Assembly (NCBI GenBank): GCA_029203145.1
Contig: CP119309.1
Coordinates: 2,257,001 to 2,321,000, forward strand
Length of the DNA stretch: 64,000 nucleotides
Direction of reading: 5' to 3'
Source of the DNA: Candidatus Brevundimonas phytovorans
GTDB lineage: Bacteria; Pseudomonadota; Alphaproteobacteria; Caulobacterales; Caulobacteraceae
The number at the start of each line of letters is the position of its first letter. Within the stretch, counting starts at the first letter, position 1. Below are positions 36,778 through 45,692 of the stretch, piece after piece. The notes beneath the pieces were generated by a model. The model was not told the origin of the DNA. It made no database searches and worked only from the letters and a program-made list of their open reading frames with translations. The translations under genes and the position numbers were made by a program.

Positions 36778-37653
36778 CTAGATTGCGCCCATGGCCAGGA
36801 AGGCGCGGCCGGCGGCGAAATCGCCGGCCTCGAAGCGAGCTTCCGCCACGCTGTCGTCGCGGAACAGGAACTGGATGACGAAGGTCTCGCGCGGGTCCAG
36901 TTGGGCGATGGCGTCGGCGGCCTGGGTCGAGAAGGTCCAGACCTCGCCCTGACGCGCGCCCTCGCTCAGCAGGGTCGGTTCAGCGGCCTGGGCCGAGGCG
37001 GCGAAGAAGACGCGGCGCACCGATTCCGGCGGCAGACCGCCGCCCGTCAGCCAGACGCGCGGCGCCTGGTCCCGGTCGCGCATGACCAGCCGCGCGGCAT
37101 AGGGTCGGGGCCGGCCCACGAAGGAGACCACCGCCACCGGCGTGGTCGCTGTCGGCCCGGTTCCGGCCAGGCCGAAGCGCACCGGCGAGCCGCCGGTCGC
37201 GCTGTCCTGCACCAGACGCCAGCCGATCGCCTGGCTTTCATAGCGGTCGCCGCGCCAAGCGGAACGATCGCCGGGGAAGCTCATCCGGGCCGCCCGCGAC
37301 CAGCCGGCGAAGCCCGCCTCCACCCGCACCCGCACCCGGCCCAGGTCGCCGTCGTCGCAAGCCGTGCGCGCGGCCTTGGATTGCGCCCGCGCCGCCGCCG
37401 CCGACAGATCGGCCGCCGAGGTTCCCGCGCGCAGGGCCGCGCCCCGCGCCTGCCAGGCGGCGGCGTCGAGAGCGGCGATCAGTTGGGGCTCGAACAGGCC
37501 GCACTTGCGGTGCGCGGCCAGCATGAAGGCGCGATCGTAGAAGGCGTCCGTCACCGCCGCCCGCGCCGCGCCGACCGGGGCCGCCAGCGTCATGGCGGCG
37601 ACCGTGGCGGCCAGCATTCTGCTGGCGGTTCGGGGGGAAAGGCCTATCCTCAT
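36778..37653 (-). CDS. Secreted protein of unknown function
   Basis: A 291-residue exported protein. ATG 37653 begins a signal peptide with hydrophobic core near residues 12-28 and A-R-A-A cleavage; 14 more residues would be added by an upstream start. The first mature part contains C-G-L-F-E-P-Q-L and A-R-T-A-C (two Cys, possible disulfide), followed by a beta-rich half ending F-V-I-Q-F-L-F-R-D-D. No known family is recognised. It is divergent from the DUF1491 gene with 56 bases between starts. Confidence 0.75.
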   Translation of the reverse strand: MRIGLSPRTASRMLAATVAAMTLAAPVGAARAAVTDAFYDRAFMLAAHRKCGLFEPQLIAALDAAAWQARGAALRAGTSAADLSAAAARAQSKAARTACDDGDLGRVRVRVEAGFAGWSRAARMSFPGDRSAWRGDRYESQAIGWRLVQDSATGGSPVRFGLAGTGPTATTPVAVVSFVGRPRPYAARLVMRDRDQAPRVWLTGGGLPPESVRRVFFAASAQAAEPTLLSEGARQGEVWTFSTQAADAIAQLDPRETFVIQFLFRDDSVAEARFEAGDFAAGRAFLAMGAI

Positions 37654-37709
37654 GGGCTCGACCCTAGGGCCGCAAGGTTCCGGTCCCGTGTCCAATCAGG
37701 GTTAGCGAA

Positions 37710-38042
37710 TTGCTTCTTTCCACCGATGTCTGGGCCGGCGCCCTGATCCGCCGCGCCGAACTGGAGGGCGCCTACGCCACCGTGGTCAAGAAGGGCGACC
37801 CGCGCGGCGGCGCCGTCATCGTCAAGGCCTACAACACGTCTGAGCGCACGGCGCGCCTGTTCACCGAGGCCACCGGCATGGACGGCGAACCCCTGTGGAT
37901 CCAGCCCGTCGTCAGCGAGATGGAGAGCGAGCTGGACGCCTATATCGAACGCCAGCGCCGCTATGATCCCGATCTCTGGGTGGTCGAGATCGAAGACCGC
38001 CAGGGACGGCACTTCCTGACGGAGAAGGTGCAGGAGGGGTAA
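37710..38042 (+). CDS. DUF1491 family protein
   Basis: A 110-residue DUF1491 protein, a small cytoplasmic family of alphaproteobacteria with no known function. The family core W-A-G-A-L-I-R-R-A-E-L-E-G-A-Y-A and the block K-G-D-P-R-G-G-A-V-I-V-K are clear, as is the C-terminal D-P-D-L-W-V-V-E-I-E-D. The start is TTG 37710, immediately before the conserved N-terminus. It ends 8 bases before a repeat element. Confidence 0.9.
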   Translation: MLLSTDVWAGALIRRAELEGAYATVVKKGDPRGGAVIVKAYNTSERTARLFTEATGMDGEPLWIQPVVSEMESELDAYIERQRRYDPDLWVVEIEDRQGRHFLTEKVQEG

Positions 38043-38045
38043 GCG

Positions 38046-38157
38046 CCCGTGACGGAGGGGGCGGCCCCGCCCGGTCCAAGTTTGCGCTTCATATGGTCAG
38101 CGTCGTGTCGCCCCCTCCACCACTTCATGGTCCCCCTCTCCATGCAATGGGGAGGAA
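38046..38157. repeat. Inverted-repeat element with truncated left arm
   Basis: The left side retains only the core (GACGGAGGGGGCG); its outer hairpin is missing. A 45-nt spacer and a full right arm follow (CGCCCCCTCC, imperfect inner hairpin ACCACTTCATGGT, outer hairpin ending GGGGAGGAAA). It lies between two co-directional plus-strand genes. Confidence 0.8.
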
Positions 38158-38366
38158 AGCAGCGCCAAAATCCCAAGATTCCAACGGGCCTCGTGCAGCG
38201 CGATAAGCCCAAGCGTGAATCAGGCCTCAAGCAGCCCGAAGGGCGGTAGGCCCCACAAATAATGCCTAACCGCGCGTTCACCGCGTTCGTGAACCGGACC
38301 GCAAGCGAGTCGCCGGTAAGCCTGTCTCATCGGGCCAGAAGGGCCCAGCGTAGCGGTGGACGGCCC
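38158..38366. other. Non-coding gap after the truncated repeat
   Basis: I see no gene here. The only structures are a short inverted repeat GTTCAC...GTGAAC near 38274-38294 and an isolated GANTC at about 38217. Reading frames through it are not protein-like. Confidence 0.5.
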
Positions 38367-38747
38367 ATGCTGTTTCTCTTGAACGACGTCGTGTTCGATC
38401 TGGACGAGGCCTGCCCGGCCCCGAGCCATGACGTGCGGCGCTTCGAGAAGCTGGACTTCGACTATGTGCTGGAAATGGGCTGCGACCTCTTCGCCGAAGA
38501 CCCCATGCTGCACCGGAACGATCCGGCCCGCGCCCGGCGTCTGGCCTGGCTGATCGCGCACAAGACCGAGGGCGTGAACGCCGCCCTGTTCGCCGCCCCC
38601 GACGCCGGCTGCGCGCCCGAACTGGTCGAGCCGCGCTTTTGCGCCCTGCCTGAGATGATCATGCGCCAGCTTCAGTCCCGCGCCGCCCACGGCCGCCTGA
38701 GCGCCGTCGCCGCCGACAAGGCCGTCTGGGGACGCATGGCGGCCTGA
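38367..38747 (+). CDS. Hypothetical cytoplasmic protein
   Basis: A 126-residue protein beginning M-L-F-L-L-N-D-V-V-F-D-L-D, an unusual strand-like N-terminus without signal cleavage features. The rest is helical with scattered Cys and Met. ATG 38367 is preferred because sequence before it is Arg/Ser-rich and non-coding in character. No family is recognised. It precedes the metalloprotease-like gene by 71 bases. Confidence 0.7.
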   Translation: MLFLLNDVVFDLDEACPAPSHDVRRFEKLDFDYVLEMGCDLFAEDPMLHRNDPARARRLAWLIAHKTEGVNAALFAAPDAGCAPELVEPRFCALPEMIMRQLQSRAAHGRLSAVAADKAVWGRMAA

Positions 38748-38818
38748 CGCCGCGCCCCCTTTTCTTGCGTCACCACCTTGGGTAAGCCCGTCCGGCTAGT
38801 GCGGCGGGGGAACTCATT

Positions 38819-40345
38819 ATGCTTTTCAATCAGATAACTTCGAGCCAACGCCGTCGGTCGAGGCCCGGCCTCGCCGCCGTCCTGGCGGCCGCCCTGGCGA
38901 CGGCTGCGCCCGCCCACGCCGAATGGCGCAAGGCCGAGAGCGACCGTTTCATCGTTTACAGCGATGTCGGCGACCGCCAGTTGCGCGACTTCGTGCAGGA
39001 GCTGGAGTCCTACGACCGCGTGCTGCGCTATCGGATGGGCCTGCCGGGCGACACGCCGACCCTGCGCAAACTGCCGATCTACCTGGTGGCGTCTTCGGCC
39101 GAACTGGCCAAGGTCCGTCCGGGCGCTTCGAGCAGCCTGGCCGGCTTCTACAGCGCCTCGGGCGAAGACATCTTCGGCGTCGCCATTCGCGACCGGAACG
39201 TCGACACCCTGAAGCACGAGTACGCGCATCACTTCATGATGCACAACTTCTCCTACGCCTATCCCGGCTGGTTCGTCGAAGGCTTCGCCGAATACTACGC
39301 CACAGTCGAGATCAAGGCTGATCGTTTCACCGTGGGGCGTTTCAACGAAAATCGGGCGGCCTGGCTGATGAGCGCCCCGTGGATGGAGATGAAGGACCTT
39401 CTGTCGCGCCGTCCCCAGGAGCGCGCCGCCAATGGCGAGACCTATTACCCCCTGGCCTGGCTGCTGACCCACTGGTTCATGAGCAATCCCGAGCGGCAGA
39501 AGATGCTGTCGGCCTATCTGCTGGACGTCGGCGCGGGCGGCGATTCCGTCGAAGCGATGGAGCGGGCGACCGGCCTGAACATGATCCGGCTGCGCGACAC
39601 CCTGCGGCGCTATGCGACCGGCAATCTGTCCTTCCAGATCGTCACGGCGGCCATCCCCGCCGCCCCCGTGACGATCACGTCGATGCCGGAATCCGCTGAT
39701 GACCTGCTGCTGCTGAACCAGCGCCTGAAGCTGGGCGTCCCCGCCGACCTGCGTCCTGCCACCGCCGCAGAGGTGCGCCGCCTGGCCGCGCGCTACCCGG
39801 ACGATCCCCTGGCCCTGCTGGCCCTGGGTCATGCCGAACTGCATTTCGGCGATCCGGCCGCCGCCGAAGCGCCGCTTCAACGTCTGCTGACGCTGGAGCC
39901 CGGACATGTTGAGGCTCTGCAATATCTTGCCCGCGCCCGCGTGGCGGCCATCCAGGATGTCGAAGACCCAGACGAGGCCGACCGTCTGGCCGCCGAGGCG
40001 CGCGCCTTCCTGGTGCGCGCTCATCGCCAGGACGACCTGAACTACATCACCCTGATGCTGGCGGCCCGCAATCGTCGAAGCGACGCCGGCTACCCCAATG
40101 ACAACGATATCGCCGTGCTGGATCAGGCTTTTGCGCTGGCGCCCCAGTTGAGCGAGGCGCGGTATGACCTGGCCAATGCCTTGGTGATGCGCGGTCGAAA
40201 CGCCGAGGCGATCGCCCTGCTGGAACCGCTGGCCAACCACCCGCACGGCAGTTCAGGCGCCGTGCGCGCCCTGCTCGCAAAGGCGCGCGGCGAAGAACCG
40301 GCGGAGGAAGACGTCGATGCGGCCTCCGCCGAGGAGACATCCTAG
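38819..40345 (+). CDS. Exported HExxH metalloprotease-like protein with TPR repeats
   Basis: A 508-residue protein with a signal peptide (about residues 1-34, A-H-A-E). The N-terminal half is a gluzincin-type zinc peptidase domain: H-E-Y-A-H at 133-137 and a downstream helix E-G-F-A-E-Y-Y (Glu154/Glu158), one of which is the likely third ligand. It resembles DUF1570-type peptidases. The C-terminal half holds several TPR-like repeats (L-A-L-L-A-L-G-H-A-E-L-H-F-G-D; A-R-Y-D-L-A-N-A-L-V-M-R-G) and an acidic tail. Periplasmic location is inferred. Its stop overlaps the stop of a small gene on the other strand. Confidence 0.85.
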   Translation: MLFNQITSSQRRRSRPGLAAVLAAALATAAPAHAEWRKAESDRFIVYSDVGDRQLRDFVQELESYDRVLRYRMGLPGDTPTLRKLPIYLVASSAELAKVRPGASSSLAGFYSASGEDIFGVAIRDRNVDTLKHEYAHHFMMHNFSYAYPGWFVEGFAEYYATVEIKADRFTVGRFNENRAAWLMSAPWMEMKDLLSRRPQERAANGETYYPLAWLLTHWFMSNPERQKMLSAYLLDVGAGGDSVEAMERATGLNMIRLRDTLRRYATGNLSFQIVTAAIPAAPVTITSMPESADDLLLLNQRLKLGVPADLRPATAAEVRRLAARYPDDPLALLALGHAELHFGDPAAAEAPLQRLLTLEPGHVEALQYLARARVAAIQDVEDPDEADRLAAEARAFLVRAHRQDDLNYITLMLAARNRRSDAGYPNDNDIAVLDQAFALAPQLSEARYDLANALVMRGRNAEAIALLEPLANHPHGSSGAVRALLAKARGEEPAEEDVDAASAEETS

Positions 40346-40479
40346 AGCAGGGCGAACAGCAAATGCACGCCACTCGCCAGCAGAGTGATGACGCCAAAGC
40401 CCGCCAGAAGACAGATCGCCGGATGGATTTCCCGCTCGACGCGGACGGACGGGACCTTGCCCGGATGCACCAAAGCCAT
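40342..40479 (-). CDS. 45-residue single-pass membrane protein
   Basis: ATG 40479 follows an AAAAGGAAA ribosome binding site; the 45 codons give a basic N-terminal part (M-A-L-V-H-P-G-K-V-P-S-V-R-V-E-R-E-I-H-P) and one C-terminal membrane helix from about residue 21 (A-I-C-L-L-A-G-F-G-V-I-T-L-L). It ends TAG, and the two stop codons of this gene and the metalloprotease gene overlap by two bases. No family is recognised. The good ribosome site and clean membrane topology argue it is real. Confidence 0.6.
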   Translation of the reverse strand: MALVHPGKVPSVRVEREIHPAICLLAGFGVITLLASGVHLLFALL

Positions 40480-40683
40480 GTCGTTTCCTTTTCCCTTGCG
40501 GCGACGGACTCATGGACCGGCGTCTCACGGAAACGAGCATGCCCCCAAAAGCCCCGCTTCGCGAAGGGTCTTTCACAGGATTGTGAAATCCCATGACGAA
40601 TCCCACCGGATGGCCGGGGCGACGCCCTGCCCTTGTGGACGCCACGGAGTGACTTTCGTTGCTGCTCGCGCTACGTGCGCGCC

Positions 40684-42330
40684 ATGTCGAAACTGACCCT
40701 GCCTGAAGAGGCCGGCCGCCGCCGGACCTTCGCCATCATCGCGCACCCTGACGCCGGCAAGACGACGCTGACCGAGCATATCCTGCTGGCCGGCGGCGCC
40801 ATCCGCGCGGCGGGCGCCGTGCGGGCGCGCGGCGAGAACCGGCGGACCCAGTCCGACTGGATGAAGATCGAGAAGGAACGGGGCATTTCGGTCTCGGCCT
40901 CGGTCATGACGTTCGAGCACACCACGTCCGACGGCGTGGCCAAGATGTTCAACCTGCTGGACACGCCAGGCCACGAAGACTTCTCCGAAGACACCTATCG
41001 CACCCTGACCGCCGCCGACTGCGCCATCATGGTGCTGGACGCCGCCAAGGGCATCGAGCCGCAGACGCTGAAGCTGTTCGAGGTCTGCCGCCTGCGCGAC
41101 ATTCCGATCATCACCTTCATCAACAAGCTGGACCGCGAAGCCCAGGACCCGATGGCCCTGCTGGACGAGATCGCGTCCCGTCTGCAACTGGACCCCGCCC
41201 CGATCTGGTGGCCCGCCGAGAGCGGCAACCGTCTGCGCGGCATGGTCGAGATGGGCACCGGCAAGTTCCAGCCCTATACCAAGAAGCCCGCCGGCGCCGC
41301 CGAGGACCCCGGCCACCCCGCCCCCCTGCCCCTGGCCGAGGCCGCGCAATACTTCGAGGCCGGCGAGCACGAGGCCCTGATGGAGGCCCAGGAACTGGTC
41401 GAGGCCGGCTATCCCGCCTTCAACCGCCAGTCCTTCCTCGAAGGCCACATGACGCCCGTGCTGTGGGGCTCGGCCCTGCGCCACTTCGGCATCGACGAAC
41501 TGCTGGCCGCCATCGGCGAATGGGCGCCGCCGCCCAAGGTCATGCCGGCCCGCAAGGAAGCCCCGCCCGAGACCCGCAACGCCCCCGCGCCCGTAGAGAT
41601 CTCGGTCGAGCCGGGCCACAACGAAGTCACCGGCTTCGTCTTCAAGGTCCAGGCCAATATGGACCCCAACCACCGCGACCGCATCGCCATGTTCCGCATG
41701 GCCTCGGGATCGTTCAAGCGCGGCATGAAGCTGAAGGTCCAGAACACCGGCAAGCAGCTGAGCGTCAACGCCCCCATCATGTTCTTCGCCAGCGACCGTG
41801 AACTGGCCGAGGACGCCTATGCCGGCGACGTCATCGGCATCCCCAACCACGGCGTGCTGCGCGTCGGCGACAGCCTGTCGGAAAGCGGCATGATCCGTTT
41901 CGCCGGCCTGCCCAACTTCGCCCCGGAAATCCTGCAGCGCGTCCGCGTCAAGGACCCGCTGAAGGCCAAGCACCTGAAGAAGGCGCTGGAGGGTCTGGCC
42001 GAGGAAGGCGTGACCCAGCTGTTCCGCCCCGAACTGGGCTCGGACTTCATCGTCGGCGCCGTCGGCCAGCTGCAGTTCGAGGTCATGGCCGACCGTCTGG
42101 GCGAGGAATACAACCTCGACGTCATCTTCGAGCCGTCGCCCTACGCCGAAGCCCGTTGGGTGGCCGGGGACAAGGCCGACCTTGACGACTTCGCCGGCAA
42201 GTACCGCCCCCAGATGGCCGTCGACATCGACCAGGCTCCGGTCTTCCTGGCCAAGTCGTCGTGGGAAACCGGCTACGTCTCCGAACGATTCCCCCGGATC
42301 GCCTTCACCAAGACGAAGGAGCGGGGCTAG
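40684..42330 (+). CDS. prfC: Peptide chain release factor 3
   Basis: A 548-residue translational GTPase that recycles RF1/RF2 after termination. G1 is A-H-P-D-A-G-K-T-T, G2 lies in the K-E-R-G-I-S-V-S segment, G3 is D-T-P-G-H-E-D-F and G4 is N-K-L-D-R-E, all intact. Domain II and the RF3-specific C-terminal domain (L-Q-F-E-V-M-A-D-R-L-G-E-E-Y) follow. ATG 40684 begins the conserved N-terminus. Length is as expected (about 530). Confidence 0.97.
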   Translation: MSKLTLPEEAGRRRTFAIIAHPDAGKTTLTEHILLAGGAIRAAGAVRARGENRRTQSDWMKIEKERGISVSASVMTFEHTTSDGVAKMFNLLDTPGHEDFSEDTYRTLTAADCAIMVLDAAKGIEPQTLKLFEVCRLRDIPIITFINKLDREAQDPMALLDEIASRLQLDPAPIWWPAESGNRLRGMVEMGTGKFQPYTKKPAGAAEDPGHPAPLPLAEAAQYFEAGEHEALMEAQELVEAGYPAFNRQSFLEGHMTPVLWGSALRHFGIDELLAAIGEWAPPPKVMPARKEAPPETRNAPAPVEISVEPGHNEVTGFVFKVQANMDPNHRDRIAMFRMASGSFKRGMKLKVQNTGKQLSVNAPIMFFASDRELAEDAYAGDVIGIPNHGVLRVGDSLSESGMIRFAGLPNFAPEILQRVRVKDPLKAKHLKKALEGLAEEGVTQLFRPELGSDFIVGAVGQLQFEVMADRLGEEYNLDVIFEPSPYAEARWVAGDKADLDDFAGKYRPQMAVDIDQAPVFLAKSSWETGYVSERFPRIAFTKTKERG

Positions 42331-42361
42331 GTCTCGCCCCGCCGCCGGAACCGCCTGAGGC

Positions 42362-42970
42362 TCAGGCGGACGGCGCCGGGCTGACGTCGCGCTTCGGCGT
42401 GGCGTTGAACCACGGCAGGAAGACCTGGATCAGCGGGCCGATGGCCAGGGCGTAGGCGATGGTGCCGAGGCCGATGGTCCCGCCCAGAAGCCAGCCCAGG
42501 CCCAGAACCACGATCTCCACTGTCAGGCGCGAGACGCGGATCGACCAGCCCAGCCGCCGGTTCAGGCCGGTCATCAGCCCGTCGCGCGGTCCCGGCCCCA
42601 TGCCGGCGCCGATATAGGCGGCGCTGGCGATCGCGTTCAGCAGCACCCCGGACACCATCAGCGCCGCACGAAAGCCCTGCCCCTCGACCGTCGGCAGCAG
42701 GGCCAGGGAGGCGTCCAGCGCCAGGCCGATGACGAAAATATTGCTCAGCGTGCCCAGTCCCGGCTTCTGGCGCAGCGGAATCCACATCAGCATGACCAGC
42801 ACGCCCATGGCGATCACCACCGTGCCAAGACTGATCCCGAACTGCGCCGACAGGCCCTGATGAAAGACATTCCAGGGGTCCAGCCCCAGCCCCGCACGCA
42901 CCATCAGGGCGGCGGAGAAACCGAACAGGCAAAGCCCCAGCTGAAGCTGGACGAAACGACGAATCCACAT
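42362..42970 (-). CDS. YczE/YitT-type integral membrane protein
   Basis: A 202-residue protein with about five membrane helices. The N-terminal Q-L-Q-L-G-L-C-L-F-G-F-S-A-A-L-M-V-R-A-G-L-G-L-D-P-W pattern and G-A-G-M-G-P-G-P-R-D-G-L-M are hallmarks of the YczE family. Function in the family is unclear. It starts 30 bases after the MFS gene stop and is probably in the same operon, under the divergent LysR regulator. Confidence 0.88.
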   Translation of the reverse strand: MWIRRFVQLQLGLCLFGFSAALMVRAGLGLDPWNVFHQGLSAQFGISLGTVVIAMGVLVMLMWIPLRQKPGLGTLSNIFVIGLALDASLALLPTVEGQGFRAALMVSGVLLNAIASAAYIGAGMGPGPRDGLMTGLNRRLGWSIRVSRLTVEIVVLGLGWLLGGTIGLGTIAYALAIGPLIQVFLPWFNATPKRDVSPAPSA

Positions 42971-43000
42971 GTCTCATGTCATGGCCGAACGGGCGCGGAT

Positions 43001-44152
43001 TTACACGCTCGATCGCCGCTCCAGCCCGAAGGTCATGGCGAACATCAGGACGCAGACGACGCTGGAGGCCGCCAGGGCCAACCCCGCCGAGCGGTCCAGC
43101 AGCACGCCGTAGCTGAGGGGCGCCGCCGCCTGAAGGAAGCGGGCCGGGGTCAGGATCAGGGCTTGCCGGGTGGCGTAGTTCTCCTTGCCGAACAGGTGCA
43201 GCGGCAGGACGCCCGAGGCCACGGACAGCAGGCCGTTGCCCGCCCCCTGCCCCAGAGACACGGCCCCGGCCAGGGACTTGCCGCCGAAGAAGGCGATGGC
43301 CGCGCCCAGCGGATGCAGCAGGGTGGCCAGCCGCAGCACCACAATGGGCGAACCCTTGCCTGAGGTCAGAAAGGACAGCAGCCGCACCGCCACCGCCGCG
43401 CCCGCCATCAGACTGGCCGCCACCGCCGCCTGGGCCGGCTCCAGCCCCAACCGGCCCAGCAGGCGCGGCAGGTGGGCGCTCATGGCCGTGGCGATCCACC
43501 AGGCCCCGGCGAACAGCACCGCCAGCCGGAGCATTCGCCCGTCCCAGCGCACCCGCCCAGCCTCCGCCGACGGCCGCGGCCCCGCGCGACCATCGGGCAG
43601 CAGGGTCAGATACAGCGGCAGACAGACCAGCAGATGCAGGGCCGCCCAGCCGAAACAGGCCCCGCGCCAGCCGACCGCCTCGATCATGGCCAGGGTCAGG
43701 GGCCAGCCCAGCGCCCCGCCGAAGGCCCCGATCAGTGACACCGCCGTGATCGGCTTTTTCGCCTCCTCGCCGTGGAGGGCGACCAGAACCGCGAAGGCGG
43801 GACCATAGAAGCCGACCCCCATGCCGATCCCCAGCGTCAGGATGGAGGCGACCATGCTGACCGGCCCCTGCGACAGCCCCAGCCCCGCCAGACCCAGGGC
43901 GAAGACCACGGAGGCGACCGTCAGAACCTCGCGCCCGCCGCGCCGATCGACCCAGTGTCCGCCGAAGGGGCTGAGCGCCGCCGAGATCAGGAAGGCCCCC
44001 GACAGCCCCGCGAACACCAGAGACGGCGTGGTCCCGGTCCCCGCCGCCAGCGGCTCGGCCAGCACCCCCAGCAGGTAGTAACTGGAGGCGAAGGCGACGA
44101 TCAGGCCGAAGCCGAGAACAGGAACGATCAGGCGGTGGGTTGAGGACGACAT
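43001..44152 (-). CDS. Major facilitator superfamily transporter
   Basis: A 383-residue MFS permease with twelve predicted helices. The loop 2-3 motif is G-G-H-W-V-D-R-R-G-G-R, the classic MFS motif A. ATG 44152 is used; a start seven codons earlier is possible. Substrate unknown. It is divergent from a LysR regulator with 56 bases between starts and followed by the YczE gene, suggesting an inducible export or uptake unit. Confidence 0.9.
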   Translation of the reverse strand: MSSSTHRLIVPVLGFGLIVAFASSYYLLGVLAEPLAAGTGTTPSLVFAGLSGAFLISAALSPFGGHWVDRRGGREVLTVASVVFALGLAGLGLSQGPVSMVASILTLGIGMGVGFYGPAFAVLVALHGEEAKKPITAVSLIGAFGGALGWPLTLAMIEAVGWRGACFGWAALHLLVCLPLYLTLLPDGRAGPRPSAEAGRVRWDGRMLRLAVLFAGAWWIATAMSAHLPRLLGRLGLEPAQAAVAASLMAGAAVAVRLLSFLTSGKGSPIVVLRLATLLHPLGAAIAFFGGKSLAGAVSLGQGAGNGLLSVASGVLPLHLFGKENYATRQALILTPARFLQAAAPLSYGVLLDRSAGLALAASSVVCVLMFAMTFGLERRSSV

Positions 44153-44208
44153 AAGACGTGGCTGTCGCCGCATTGCCGCCGGGACGAAAGCGACCTATCG
44201 GGAAGGGC

Positions 44209-45108
44209 ATGTTCGAAAACCTCACACCCGGCGCCGCCCTGCCCTCGCTGAACGCCTTGCGCGCCTTCGAGGCGATGGCGCGGACCGGCAGCGCCACCCT
44301 GGCGGGCGCCGAGCTGAACGTGACCCACAGCGCCGTCAGCCGTCAGGTCAAGGCGCTGGAGGCCCAGATGGGGGTGCGGCTGTTCGAGGGGCCGCGTCAC
44401 GCCCTGAGCCTGACGCGGGCGGGGCGCGACCTGCTGCCCGGCCTGACCGTCGCCTTCGACGGCGTCGCCGCGGCCGTGGCCAGGGCGCGCAGCGCGGGTC
44501 AGGACCTGCATGTCGCCGTCAACGCCAGCCTGTCGGTCAAATGGCTGATCCCGCGCCTGGCCGACTTCGGGCGGCGCCATCCCGAGATTCGGGTGCATCT
44601 GGTCGACCTGGCGCCCCATGCGGTCAGCCATCGGGGCGCCGACGTGGTGCTGCGTCTGCTCGACCCCGAGCGGATCGCCGCGCTCAAGGCCGAGGTGGTC
44701 ATCGCCAACGCCGTCGGCCCGGTCATCGCGCCGGCCCTCGCAGGCGGGGATGCGCGCGCGGCGGTGCTGAACGCGCCGCGCCTGACCGCCCGCACCCACC
44801 CCGCCGGCTGGAAGGACTGGTCGGCGCTCAGCGGCCAGACTTCGACCGCCACCTCTGAGCGCCCCGTCGCCCACCTGCATTTCGTTCTGGACGCGGCCCT
44901 GTCGGGCTGGGGCGCGGCGGTCCTGCCCTGGGCTTTGGCGGCGGAGGCTGTGACCGACGGACGGCTGCTGGCCCCGTTCGGCTTTTCCGCCGACGGCGGC
45001 GCGGTGGCGGCCATTCCAGGCGCGGGCGAGCCGTCGCGGGCGCGGCGCGCCTTCGTCCGCTGGCTGGCGGATCAGGGCCGCGCCATGCCGCCGGCGCCGG
45101 ATCGATGA
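44209..45108 (+). CDS. LysR-family regulator, GcvA-like
   Basis: A 299-residue LysR protein. The N-terminal winged helix (L-N-A-L-R-A-F-E-A-M-A-R-T-G, then N-V-T-H-S-A-V-S-R-Q-V-K-A-L-E) is followed by the inducer-binding domain (V-A-V-N-A-S-L-S-V-K-W-L-I-P-R-L near residue 105, typical of the GcvA group). ATG 44209 has a GGAAGGGC site. Its position implies control of the divergent MFS-YczE operon. Inducer unknown. Confidence 0.93.
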   Translation: MFENLTPGAALPSLNALRAFEAMARTGSATLAGAELNVTHSAVSRQVKALEAQMGVRLFEGPRHALSLTRAGRDLLPGLTVAFDGVAAAVARARSAGQDLHVAVNASLSVKWLIPRLADFGRRHPEIRVHLVDLAPHAVSHRGADVVLRLLDPERIAALKAEVVIANAVGPVIAPALAGGDARAAVLNAPRLTARTHPAGWKDWSALSGQTSTATSERPVAHLHFVLDAALSGWGAAVLPWALAAEAVTDGRLLAPFGFSADGGAVAAIPGAGEPSRARRAFVRWLADQGRAMPPAPDR

Positions 45109-45207
45109 GACGACAACCTGAAGCTGGGCTGAACACGTCTTTCATCCGACACACGACCGTGGTTCTCTAGGGAGCATGCGGCGCCGGGCCTTTTCTCTCG
45201 GGGCGCC

Positions 45208-45561
45208 GTGGAGTTCTGGATGGTCATCGCTGTCGTCACCGCCGCGCTTGCGGTTCTGGGTTCGCCCCAGACGACCCGGCTCGTCTCCTATGACGAGGCG
45301 GTGCGGTGCGCTGGCCTGACCCAGGCGGCGTCGGAGCTGGAGGGCGGCGAGAGCCGTTATGGCCGCACCCTCTATGACGCCGCCCTCTACTGGTCGCTGG
45401 CGGCCATGCAGGCGGCGACAGCCGCCGGGCGCGATCCCGTCGCCGCTGAAAACGACCAGACCCGCGCCCGGCTCGATTCGGTGAAACGCCTGTCGGCGGG
45501 CGAGAGCGACGCCCGCGCGGTCCTGCAACGCTGTCGCCAGAAGACCCCGCGCCTGGGCTGA
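45208..45561 (+). CDS. Hypothetical protein with signal anchor
   Basis: A 117-residue protein starting at GTG 45208 with a hydrophobic N-terminus (residues 4-18) that is either a signal peptide or a membrane anchor. The rest is helical with two Cys (V-R-C-A-G and L-Q-R-C-R), perhaps disulfide-linked in the periplasm. No family is recognised. Confidence 0.62.
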   Translation: MEFWMVIAVVTAALAVLGSPQTTRLVSYDEAVRCAGLTQAASELEGGESRYGRTLYDAALYWSLAAMQAATAAGRDPVAAENDQTRARLDSVKRLSAGESDARAVLQRCRQKTPRLG

Positions 45562-45692
45562 TCCGGCGTTCGCCCGCGCCCCGCGAAATTTCGCGCATAT
45601 GCTCAAGCCGAACCCATCCCGCGGCGCTGCGTTTGCTTGAGCGACGACAGGATCGCCCTCGCGATCCCGAAGCGGGACGACGAAGGCTAGTG

